Below are positions 1 through 5,585 of a stretch of DNA of 47,383 nucleotides, in pieces. Source of the stretch: Bacteroidales bacterium (lineage in GTDB: Bacteria > Bacteroidota > Bacteroidia > Bacteroidales > WCHB1-69); contig JAEEQA010000009.1 of assembly GCA_016285085.1 (NCBI GenBank), forward strand, positions 1-47,383, in the 5' to 3' direction. Position numbers and translations under genes: made by a program. Within the stretch, counting starts at the first letter, position 1. Every line of letters begins with the position of its first letter. The notes beneath the pieces were generated by a model that worked only from the letters and a program-made list of their open reading frames with translations, had not been told where the DNA came from and searched no databases.

Positions 1-2
1 AA

Positions 3-542
3 AGTATTATAGCAGGCTTCGGCGGCCAGGGCGTACTCTCAATGGGTAAGATTTTGGCATACGCCGGCATCATGCAGGACAAGGAAGTCAGCTGGCTTCC
101 CTCCTACGGCCCGGAAATGCGTGGCGGTACCTCCAATGTCACGGTGATTCTGAGCGACGAGCGCATCTGCTCCCCGTACCTCAACCAGTTCGACACCGCC
201 ATCATCCTCAACCAGCAGTCTATGGACAAGTTCGAGTCAGCAGTGAAACCTGGCGGTTTGCTGATTTACGACCCGAACGGAATTTCCCACCACCCCACCC
301 GCAAAGATATCAACATCTACCAGGTGGCCGCTGCCGACAAGGCCAGCGAACTGGGTATCTCCAAGCTGTTCAACATGATTATCCTCGGCGGTTTCCTCAA
401 GGTGAAACCTTTGGTCACCCCCGAAATGCTCCACAAGGGTTTGGAAAAATCCCTGCCGGAACGTCACCATCACCTCATCCCCAAGAACGAAGAGGCAGTG
501 GAGATCGGCAAGGGCCTGTTGAAACCCTACCACACCCTGTAA
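3..542 (+). CDS. 2-oxoacid:acceptor (ferredoxin) oxidoreductase, gamma subunit, 5'-truncated by window edge
   Basis: Catalytic gamma-type subunit of a 2-oxoacid:ferredoxin oxidoreductase (KorC/VorC/PorG type), which oxidatively decarboxylates 2-oxoacids to acyl-CoA in the cytoplasm of anaerobes. The reading frame is open from base 3, before the first ATG at 42, and begins with the family's nucleotide-binding signature GFGGQGVLSMGK. The conserved SYGPEMRGGTSN segment follows. The family is about 180 residues, so only a few codons are missing. The alpha and beta subunit genes should lie upstream, outside the window. The substrate cannot be told from this subunit alone, so I give no symbol. The last 44 codons plus stop recur at 4353-4486. 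Confidence 0.93.
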   Translation, partial: SIIAGFGGQGVLSMGKILAYAGIMQDKEVSWLPSYGPEMRGGTSNVTVILSDERICSPYLNQFDTAIILNQQSMDKFESAVKPGGLLIYDPNGISHHPTRKDINIYQVAAADKASELGISKLFNMIILGGFLKVKPLVTPEMLHKGLEKSLPERHHHLIPKNEEAVEIGKGLLKPYHTL

Positions 543-569
543 TCGCTCCGACGGTTACGGACATGAAAG

Positions 570-604
570 AACGGCGGACCGCAAGGTTCGCCGTTTTGTT
601 TTAT
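570..604 (+). terminator. Rho-independent terminator of the oxidoreductase operon
   Basis: An 11-bp stem, AACGGCGGACC / GGTTCGCCGTT with one G-U pair and a GCAA loop, is followed by TTGTTTT. It lies 27 bp after the stop codon. The same hairpin type recurs at 2423-2458 and 4505-4539. Confidence 0.85.
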
Positions 605-646
605 GTTGTGTGATTTTAGGATAGCGTAAAAATGGACGGTGTACAA

Positions 647-859
647 TCATACAGTGTCATGTTTCCGTTTTCTTTTCAAGTCGTCAATAAAAAAGAAAAC
701 AACCATAGGGAGAAAACAGACCAGCAACACCCATGCGAAAGATCTTGTAAAAATAAGGGAAATGGCCAGAAGCACTGCCATAAATAGAGAGTAGAGGATT
801 GTTCTCATAAAAGGTTTCGCCGAAGTTTTGTTCATGTCCGAAGGATGCTTGTCGCACAT
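647..859 (-). CDS. Small two-span membrane protein, unknown function
   Basis: 70 residues, not recognised as a named family. Two hydrophobic segments can be seen (about residues 22-40 and 42-58), followed by a basic tail (DDLKRKRKHD), so both termini are probably cytoplasmic. It starts 2 bp after the stop of the preceding minus-strand gene, so it is the last gene of a three-gene unit with the lipoprotein at 1067-1882. Its size and topology resemble those of bacteriocin immunity proteins, but that rests only on size and position. The AT-rich composition fits a recently acquired segment. It lies between two copies of the oxidoreductase terminator. Confidence 0.6.
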   Translation of the reverse strand: MCDKHPSDMNKTSAKPFMRTILYSLFMAVLLAISLIFTRSFAWVLLVCFLPMVVFFFIDDLKRKRKHDTV

Positions 860-861
860 AC

Positions 862-1053
862 TTACTTTTGTTTTTTATCCCTACTTATTGTGAAATATGC
901 TATGGCTGCAAAGGCAACGGAAACGACTACAGAAGTAATCAATACGTTGATTGTATAGTTCCAATTTGCAGGAAGCAAAAAACGTAATGCCAAGGTGGTA
1001 ACGAACACCACCACAAAGGAAAGCAATCCCCAGATTAAAGTTTTAGTTTTCAT
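862..1053 (-). CDS. Small two-span membrane protein, unknown function
   Basis: 63 residues from the ATG at 1053 (MKTKTLIWG). The longer start at 1077 in the ORF track would overlap the upstream lipoprotein stop by 11 bp. The internal ATG is preceded by an A/T-rich leader typical of Bacteroidota starts, so I prefer it. Two hydrophobic segments (about residues 4-26 and 34-56) are followed by a basic end (SRDKKQK). No family is recognised. It sits in the middle of a three-gene unit: lipoprotein, this protein, then the 70-residue membrane protein 2 bp downstream. Confidence 0.6.
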   Translation of the reverse strand: MKTKTLIWGLLSFVVVFVTTLALRFLLPANWNYTINVLITSVVVSVAFAAIAYFTISRDKKQK

Positions 1054-1066
1054 ATATTTATTTTTA

Positions 1067-1882
1067 TTATTTGCCAAACACTCTGTCCCATATTTGTCCA
1101 GCTGCTTCAGCAGCCGAAGATCCTATTGATGCTCCTGCTACGGCAGCGGTGCCGGCAGCCCATCCTGGAGGACCTGCAACCGCAGCGGCTGCGCCAACGC
1201 CACAAGCTCCTGCTACCGCTCCTTTTACATCTTCTTTGCCTACACTTTTCCAATTAAACCATTTCTCTTTTTCTGTTGTTTCGGCCAATGACTGCCAATT
1301 ATCACAGTTGTTATGCCAATAATATAGAGAAGCCATTGCTATTTCAGATGCCACAATAGCAATATATTGTTCCTCGGAATTGCCTTCTTTCATTATGGAG
1401 GCTTCCAGACAATCTAATTTATACAATATGTCTTCCAAATTATCATAACTGTCAATTATATTGTTGATTGAAGATAGCACATTTTTTTGTAGATCAGATA
1501 ATTTTCCCTCATCTTTTTTGAACCATAATTCGTTGTTATTTTCTTCATCTCGAATATAGTTACCCGTATAACTATGTACAATATCTGGAATATCATCTGA
1601 TTCAAAGTTTTGTTTTATAAAATTTTCTCCATAATGTTTGGTATTAGCAATTATATTTTCGGGTGAGTAGTTGTTTTGGTTTTTATGTCTGCTTAAAATG
1701 AAATCCATACATTCATTGTGTATTTCCCCTATGTGTTTCATGTCGCTCTTAAAATCAATGATTGTGTAATCGGATGTTTTCTTTTTTATGATCTGTTCTT
1801 TCTCGCAGCTTATAAAGATAAAGCCTAAAACAAGGATTGCTACTAATGTTGAAATGAGTCCAGATTTAAATATATTTTTCAT
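1067..1882 (-). CDS. Lipoprotein with Gly/Ala-rich C-terminal glycine-zipper tail
   Basis: 271 residues starting at MKNIFKSG. The lipobox gives a lipidated Cys26 (GFIFISCEK), so it is probably membrane-anchored and facing the periplasm or the outside. Residues 30 to about 215 are polar, Asn/Lys/Glu-rich and match no domain I know. The last 50 residues switch to a Gly/Ala-rich hydrophobic tail (GAVAGACGVGAAAAVAGPP then AGTAAVAGASIGSSAAEAAG), like a glycine zipper or a class II bacteriocin core. The ORF track extends the frame to 2257, but that part overlaps a GC-rich leader and lacks coding character. The gene is followed by two small membrane protein genes. The function is unknown; a contact-dependent or bacteriocin-like role is speculation. 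Confidence 0.75.
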   Translation of the reverse strand: MKNIFKSGLISTLVAILVLGFIFISCEKEQIIKKKTSDYTIIDFKSDMKHIGEIHNECMDFILSRHKNQNNYSPENIIANTKHYGENFIKQNFESDDIPDIVHSYTGNYIRDEENNNELWFKKDEGKLSDLQKNVLSSINNIIDSYDNLEDILYKLDCLEASIMKEGNSEEQYIAIVASEIAMASLYYWHNNCDNWQSLAETTEKEKWFNWKSVGKEDVKGAVAGACGVGAAAAVAGPPGWAAGTAAVAGASIGSSAAEAAGQIWDRVFGK

Positions 1883-2254
1883 TGTTATTTGACTTTTAAA
1901 ATTACACAAAACTCCACCTGACGCGGGCGCACAATAAATAATCGTGCGTTTCGGCTCGCTCCGCAATGAAAAAAATGGTATTGTTGCATCGCAGTTTTCT
2001 GTGCCGCCGCAAGCAAGCGTTGCGGCGTGCCTCGGGTGCCCGGTAGTAGGTGACAACGCTAATGGTCTGCTAAACTCACTTGCGATGCCCCTGCGGGAGG
2101 CACCTTTCTTTTTATGCTCCGCTATCGGCGCGGAGCTTTGCTCGAGGAAGTTGTTCTTGCCCAACCGCTGTAAGCCGGGAGTTCGGGAATTATTATTTGC
2201 GAGCGTTCTCATGGTAGTGCGGTTATTTCCGGTAGTGTTTCTGAATTTCGGTTG
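1883..2254 (-). promoter_or_regulatory. GC-rich structured leader between promoter and lipoprotein start
   Basis: About 370 bp separates the -7 box at 2255-2262 from the lipoprotein ATG, far longer than the 10-50 nt leaders elsewhere in the window. It is much more GC-rich than the gene it precedes. It contains several inverted repeats, for example GCTCCGC/GCGGAGC near 2117-2137 and CGCCGCAA/TTGCGGCG near 2003-2026. The open frame through it joins the lipoprotein frame, but its translation is low-complexity. It may be a dispersed repeat, an RNA leader, or both. Confidence 0.4.
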
Positions 2255-2262
2255 CAAAGGTA
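2255..2262 (-). promoter_or_regulatory. Bacteroidota -7 promoter box (TACCTTTG)
   Basis: Matches TAnnTTTG on the minus strand, pointing toward the lipoprotein at 1067-1882. Transcription would begin near 2248. Confidence 0.55.
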
Positions 2263-2397
2263 AGTGATTCTCTTTTACGGACGGTGGTGCAAGTTAGCTC
2301 AAGTTGGCTCAGGTTGGCTCAAGTTTTTTTTGAGGGGGGGGATGTGGTTGCTACTTGTTTATATACAAATTGTTAACATTGTGACACCACTCCATGT

Positions 2398-2462
2398 CAT
2401 CGTTCCGACGGTTGCGGACAAAAAGAACGGCGAACCTTTGGTCCGCCGTTCTTGGTTTTATG
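2398..2462 (+). repeat. Extra copy of the oxidoreductase terminator region
   Basis: About 65 bp aligns with 541-605: ATCGTTCCGACGGTTGCGGA corresponds to ATCGCTCCGACGGTTACGGA. The alignment runs through the terminator hairpin, AAGAACGGCGAACC/GGTCCGCCGTTCTT at 2423-2453, to TTTTATGT. I count roughly 54 of 65 identical. It lies between the lipoprotein unit and the DUF4143 gene and probably marks a boundary between two separately gained segments. The hairpin may also work as a terminator. Confidence 0.65.
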
Positions 2463-2494
2463 TCTCAAATACGGTACCCCTGTAGGGCAGCCAT

Positions 2495-2525
2495 TGTAGG
2501 GCTGCCATAATATGACAGCCCTGCA
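2495..2525. repeat. Palindromic dispersed repeat, GGGCTGCCATAATATGACAGCCC type
   Basis: Near-perfect inverted repeat TGTAGGGCTG/CAGCCCTGCA around CCATAATATGA. A partial direct copy (TGTAGGGCAGCCAT) precedes it at 2481. Related palindromes lie at 22277, 22401, 23556 and 23639. It is just downstream of the DUF4143 stop codon. Confidence 0.65.
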
Positions 2526-2537
2526 ATACGGTGATAA

Positions 2538-3890
2538 TCATTCTGGCACTATCCCCTTCTCTCTCAGAAACCGTTTCAACAAAAAGGCGAGGAAGTAGGG
2601 GAAAGTGTAAAAGTTGCCGTTCCAACCGATGTTCTTATAGCCGAATTTGATACCGTAACGGACTTCAGGATAGGAATCCCATTTGATCAAGTTGTTCAGC
2701 GAGGCGGTGGCCCCGTCTTTTGCCTTCACCTCCACCGGAACCATTGAGTGGGCATCCCTCACAAAGAAATCCATCTCGAGCGAAGGATTGTCATGCTTGT
2801 AGAAATAGAGTTGCTCATAGCCTGACTTTCGTAGCATCTCACCGACAACATTCTCATAGAGGGCGCCCTTGTATGTGCCAAAATTTTTGTTGGCACGAAG
2901 GTCATCCTGCGCCTCCTCATCCAGCGATGCAATAAGCAGTCCGATGTCGTGATAATATATCTTGTAACAGTCGGCATCGTAATTGCCCTTCAACGGCAGC
3001 TCCACATTGTTCAAGCAGTAGCACACATGGATTACGCCTGCCTCCTTCAGCCAGTCAACCGCGCCAATATACTCTCGATTGCGTGCGCCTTTGGCAATCT
3101 TGGTGATTTGGTATTTTTTGTTCTCCTTGGCGAGAAAAGTCGGGATATGGTTGTACACCGCCAGCACTTTCGCCTTGTCAGCGCCCGTGGCATATTTGGT
3201 GATGTCTTCCTCGTAATCCTTCAACAGCTGCCGTTGCAACTTCAGTATTCCTCCAAAATGACCATTGTCAATGTACATTCTCACTACTTCCGGCATCCCT
3301 CCCAGCGTCATGTAATCGCGAAACAGGTTCATAAAGGTGTCCATCTCCAGTTGCGAAAACGGCTTCACCGAAAGCATGTGCGTGTAAAGATCCTCCACCT
3401 GCTGCTTGGAATAGCCCTTGGCCCAAAGAAATTCCTCGAAATCCATCGAAAACATATCGTAATCCTCTTTGAATCCCACCGCATTCGATTCAATCTCCTC
3501 ATAATAAATGCCCATCAGCGAGCCCGAACAAATCACGTCGAAACGGCCGTCCTGACAGAACGACTTGAGTGAAGTGGCGCAATCGGGACATTTTTGAAGC
3601 TCATCAAAAAACAGCAGTGTCTTATTGGGTATGATCTTCCACGACGGTTCCAAAATACTGATATTCTTGATGATATTATCCACTTCGTAGCCATCGTTGA
3701 AGATATTTCGGAATTTCTTCTGAAGCACGAAATTCATCTCCAGTACCGATTCGTAATGGGCTCGTCCGAAGGCACGGATGGACTCGGTTTTGCCGATTTG
3801 CCGGGCGCCTTTCACAATCAGCGGTTTTCTATTGGGATTTTGCTTCCAATCTTCAAGAAATCTATCTATCTTTCTTTCAAGGAGTTTCAT
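2538..3890 (-). CDS. AAA-type ATPase with C-terminal DUF4143 domain
   Basis: 450 residues, full length for this family of stand-alone P-loop ATPases, which are frequent and often laterally spread in anaerobic bacteria. Walker A is GARQIGKT (residues 28-35) and Walker B is LLFFDELQK (about 92-100), followed by the sensor-like ICSGSL. The C-terminal half (about 190-410) carries the DUF4143 region ending in a nuclease-like fold segment (MDFFVRDAHSMVPVEVKAK). Its D...E-x-K spacing resembles the PD-(D/E)XK core used by related proteins. The biological role of the family is not established. The gene is preceded by three 32-bp-spaced promoter repeats and lies between copies of the oxidoreductase 3' region, so it looks acquired. 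Confidence 0.9.
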   Translation of the reverse strand: MKLLERKIDRFLEDWKQNPNRKPLIVKGARQIGKTESIRAFGRAHYESVLEMNFVLQKKFRNIFNDGYEVDNIIKNISILEPSWKIIPNKTLLFFDELQKCPDCATSLKSFCQDGRFDVICSGSLMGIYYEEIESNAVGFKEDYDMFSMDFEEFLWAKGYSKQQVEDLYTHMLSVKPFSQLEMDTFMNLFRDYMTLGGMPEVVRMYIDNGHFGGILKLQRQLLKDYEEDITKYATGADKAKVLAVYNHIPTFLAKENKKYQITKIAKGARNREYIGAVDWLKEAGVIHVCYCLNNVELPLKGNYDADCYKIYYHDIGLLIASLDEEAQDDLRANKNFGTYKGALYENVVGEMLRKSGYEQLYFYKHDNPSLEMDFFVRDAHSMVPVEVKAKDGATASLNNLIKWDSYPEVRYGIKFGYKNIGWNGNFYTFPYFLAFLLKRFLREKGIVPE

Positions 3891-3898
3891 ATTATTCT

Positions 3899-3980
3899 AT
3901 CACATTTTCGGCTGCAAAAATACTAAAAAAATCACATTTTCGGCCATAAAATCATTAAAAAAATCACATTTTCGAAAATG
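3899..3980 (-). promoter_or_regulatory. Two and a half 32-bp tandem repeats upstream of the DUF4143 ATPase gene
   Basis: The motif ATCACATTTTCG (plus strand) starts at 3899, 3931 and 3963, exactly 32 bp apart. The two complete units also share an A-rich spacer. The third copy runs into a perfect 14-bp palindrome, CATTTTCGAAAATG (3967-3980). The unit nearest the gene contains a -7 box, TATTTTTG, at 3915-3922 on the minus strand. The regular phasing (about three helical turns) suggests an operator array for the gene's own control. Confidence 0.7.
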
Positions 3981-3989
3981 GTGCGGATT

Positions 3990-4225
3990 TTTATTTGGGC
4001 GGCCCGGCTCCCTGCGGTCGCCGTCGGGCTATCCGCTGTACTTCGCTTCGCTCGTGCCGCTCCTATCCCTGCCGCGACCGAACCTCGGGGCGGTGTCGGT
4101 ATAATCCATTCTGCCACGGGGATATGGGCATCCCCACCCGGACGCACGCCGTCAGGTGTGCGGGTGAAGATTCCGCCCCCCACCATTCCGTTGCCGACGA
4201 CAGGAGGCAACGGAATCTCCAAGGG
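3990..4225. repeat. GC-rich, hairpin-rich intergenic block
   Basis: No coding gene is credible here, although several frames are open. The block begins GGCGGCCCGGCTCCCTGCGG and is far richer in GC than the AT-rich DNA on both sides. It holds an 11-bp perfect stem, ATTCCGTTGCC/GGCAACGGAAT, with a 10-nt loop at 4185-4216, and shorter stems such as GGGGAT/ATCCCC near 4119-4136. From memory, similar GC-rich blocks are dispersed in Bacteroidota genomes; I cannot confirm that here. Confidence 0.45.
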
Positions 4226-4352
4226 TTGAACGTTACAAGTTCAAATCAAAATCTTTTTCCTTGTATTCCGCTTTCACTAACTCCTGCAGCCAATCCTTAT
4301 CAAGTTCACCTATCATACCCTTTTGATAATAGTTTTCTATTATCGGTTCTAA

Positions 4353-4486
4353 CTTTGGTTACCCCCGAAATGTTGCACAAGGGTTTGGAAAAATCCCTTC
4401 CGGAACGTCACCATCACCTCATCCCCAAGAACGAAGAGGCAGTGGAGATCGGCAAGGGCCTGTTGAAACCCTATCATACCCTCTAA
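4353..4486 (+). pseudogene. Truncated duplicate of the oxidoreductase gamma-subunit 3' end
   Basis: 134 bp aligns without gaps to 409-542 with 7 substitutions by hand count. All are synonymous (GTC/GTT, CTC/TTG, CTG/CTT, TAC/TAT, CAC/CAT, CTG/CTC). It encodes the same last 44 residues, ending KGLLKPYHTL and a TAA. The sequence before 4353 is unrelated and there is no start, so it cannot make the protein. It is either the displaced native gene end or a captured allele from a relative. Confidence 0.9.
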
Positions 4487-4504
4487 CCGATTCTGCGGTT
4501 AATC

Positions 4505-4539
4505 AAAAACGGCGAACCTTTCGGTTCGCCGTTTTTTTT
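4505..4539 (+). terminator. Terminator behind the duplicated gene end
   Basis: A 14-bp stem, AAAAACGGCGAACC/GGTTCGCCGTTTTT, with a TTTC loop and eight T residues. It is the same hairpin type as at 570-604 and sits about 18 bp after the duplicated stop codon. Confidence 0.85.
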
Positions 4540-4542
4540 GTT

Positions 4543-4570
4543 GTAGAGACGCAAAATTTTGCGTCTCTAC
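4543..4570. repeat. Perfect 28-bp palindrome of the TAGAGACG family
   Basis: GTAGAGACGCAAAA followed directly by its reverse complement. Other members lie at 26435, 45048 and 46412. It is intergenic, right behind a terminator. Confidence 0.8.
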
Positions 4571-4903
4571 ACGATTGATTATTTCCATTTAGAATGGGAA
4601 TAATTTTAAAATATTTCTATTCGGAATGGGAATATTGGAAAATAGAAAACGGAAAATGGAAAGGTGATGGGGGATGGGAAGGAGATGTCGGGTAATCCAA
4701 TTTTATTTTTGTAGAGTAATGGTTCTATTCAATGATTCATCAAATAAGGTCAGATACAGTATTGGAATATATGGGTACTGCTATCTGTCAAATCTATAGG
4801 GAACTCCTGTTTTTAATCCTTTTATCCATTCCACAGAGACAGCGAATCTCTTAAATACAACGGGACAAATTTACAGATTATTTTCTATTTGGCTCTTTAA
4901 TGT
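4571..4903. other. AT-rich intergenic stretch without a gene
   Basis: No open frame with coding character. It includes imperfect repeats such as AGAATGGGAATAATTTTAAA and CGGAATGGGAATATTGGAAA (about 4591-4640). Otherwise I see nothing that can be named. Confidence 0.5.
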
Positions 4904-5236
4904 TCATGGTTTTGACTTCTCGGCCTTGTAGGGCGCTTTGTCCTCGGCCACAAGGTCCGGAGTTGTTGTGGACTCATCATATACAACGACTCCTTTTTCG
5001 TAAAGGTATTCAGGGGCGATGTCAATGGTGCCGTTCAACCAAGTCACAGTCCATCCATCCAACGAAATGTTGCGAAAAACGGCTTCGTCATTCAATGCAT
5101 GAAAAGCGGGCATTTCTGCAATAAGGGACTTACAATCAAATATTTTCACTTTCCCATTATTGAAAATTAGCCGTAAAAGGTAATTGTCAAGCGCCTCAGC
5201 GGCAGTAACCCATACAATATCATTTATATTTTCCAT
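4904..5236 (-). CDS. DUF2442 domain protein
   Basis: 110 residues. The N-terminal 80 residues fit the DUF2442 pattern: an opening statement of position and context (WVTAAEALDNYLLRLIFNNG), then a strand and KIFDCKSLI, ending at TVTWLNGTIDIAPEYLYEKG. The C-terminal 25 residues are Glu/Lys/Pro-rich and probably disordered. It begins 2 bp after the DUF4160 stop, so the two are co-expressed. DUF4160-DUF2442 pairs are widespread, mobile and often proposed as toxin-antitoxin-like modules. That role is not shown by the sequence itself. Confidence 0.82.
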   Translation of the reverse strand: MENINDIVWVTAAEALDNYLLRLIFNNGKVKIFDCKSLIAEMPAFHALNDEAVFRNISLDGWTVTWLNGTIDIAPEYLYEKGVVVYDESTTTPDLVAEDKAPYKAEKSKP

Positions 5237-5238
5237 AA

Positions 5239-5496
5239 TTATTCTAATGGTTTAATTGTATTCAAAGGCTTGCTATTCTCCATCCTTCTCCAGTTGTCAA
5301 ACAATTCTTCTTTATGTGAATTTCTCCATTCTTCTATCATCTTTGAAGCATGACGTGGCATTGTTCCCATAGTTTTACCAGTGGCAATTTCAATAATAGC
5401 ACGAAATTCATTGTACTTAGCATGAAAATGAGGTGGATTGTGATCGGGGAAATACATCGTAATAATAATCCCATAGAATCTGCTTATTTCTGGCAT
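5239..5496 (-). CDS. DUF4160 domain protein
   Basis: 85 residues, the usual size of the family. The signature MPEISRFYGIIITMYFPDHN followed by PPHFHAKY is characteristic of DUF4160, as is the later acidic/Trp-rich helix (EEWRNSHKEELFDNWRR). It is the first gene of a two-gene unit with DUF2442. A -7 box (TATCTTTG, 5519-5526) lies 23 bp upstream of the ATG. The pair is suspected to be a toxin-antitoxin-like module in the literature on such gene pairs; the activity is unproven. Confidence 0.85.
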   Translation of the reverse strand: MPEISRFYGIIITMYFPDHNPPHFHAKYNEFRAIIEIATGKTMGTMPRHASKMIEEWRNSHKEELFDNWRRMENSKPLNTIKPLE

Positions 5497-5518
5497 GGCT
5501 CGCGTTTGTTTTGCGCGG

Positions 5519-5526
5519 CAAAGATA
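5519..5526 (-). promoter_or_regulatory. -7 promoter box (TATCTTTG) for DUF4160-DUF2442
   Basis: Exact TAnnTTTG match on the minus strand, 23 bp upstream of the DUF4160 ATG. Confidence 0.7.
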
Positions 5527-5585
5527 TGAAAATTTTTATTAAAGTTATAAATCTATTATTTTTTAATTTTTAGTTTTATACTATA

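Noticed and set aside
1883-2257. N-terminal extension of the lipoprotein to 396 residues
   Set aside because: The extension is GC-rich, low-complexity and would bury the signal peptide and lipobox.
3899-3980. Short CRISPR-like array
   Set aside because: The repeats are spaced by similar A-rich sequence, not unique spacers, there are only two and a half units, and no cas genes are present.
3995-4486. 163-residue protein fusing an Arg/Cys-rich start to the oxidoreductase end
   Set aside because: The first part is translated hairpin-rich non-coding DNA; only the last 44 codons are real and they are a fragment.
409-4486. Explanation of the 134-bp copies as a transposon target-site duplication
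   Set aside because: It is far longer than any usual target-site duplication, the copies differ by synonymous changes, and no transposase or terminal inverted repeats are seen.
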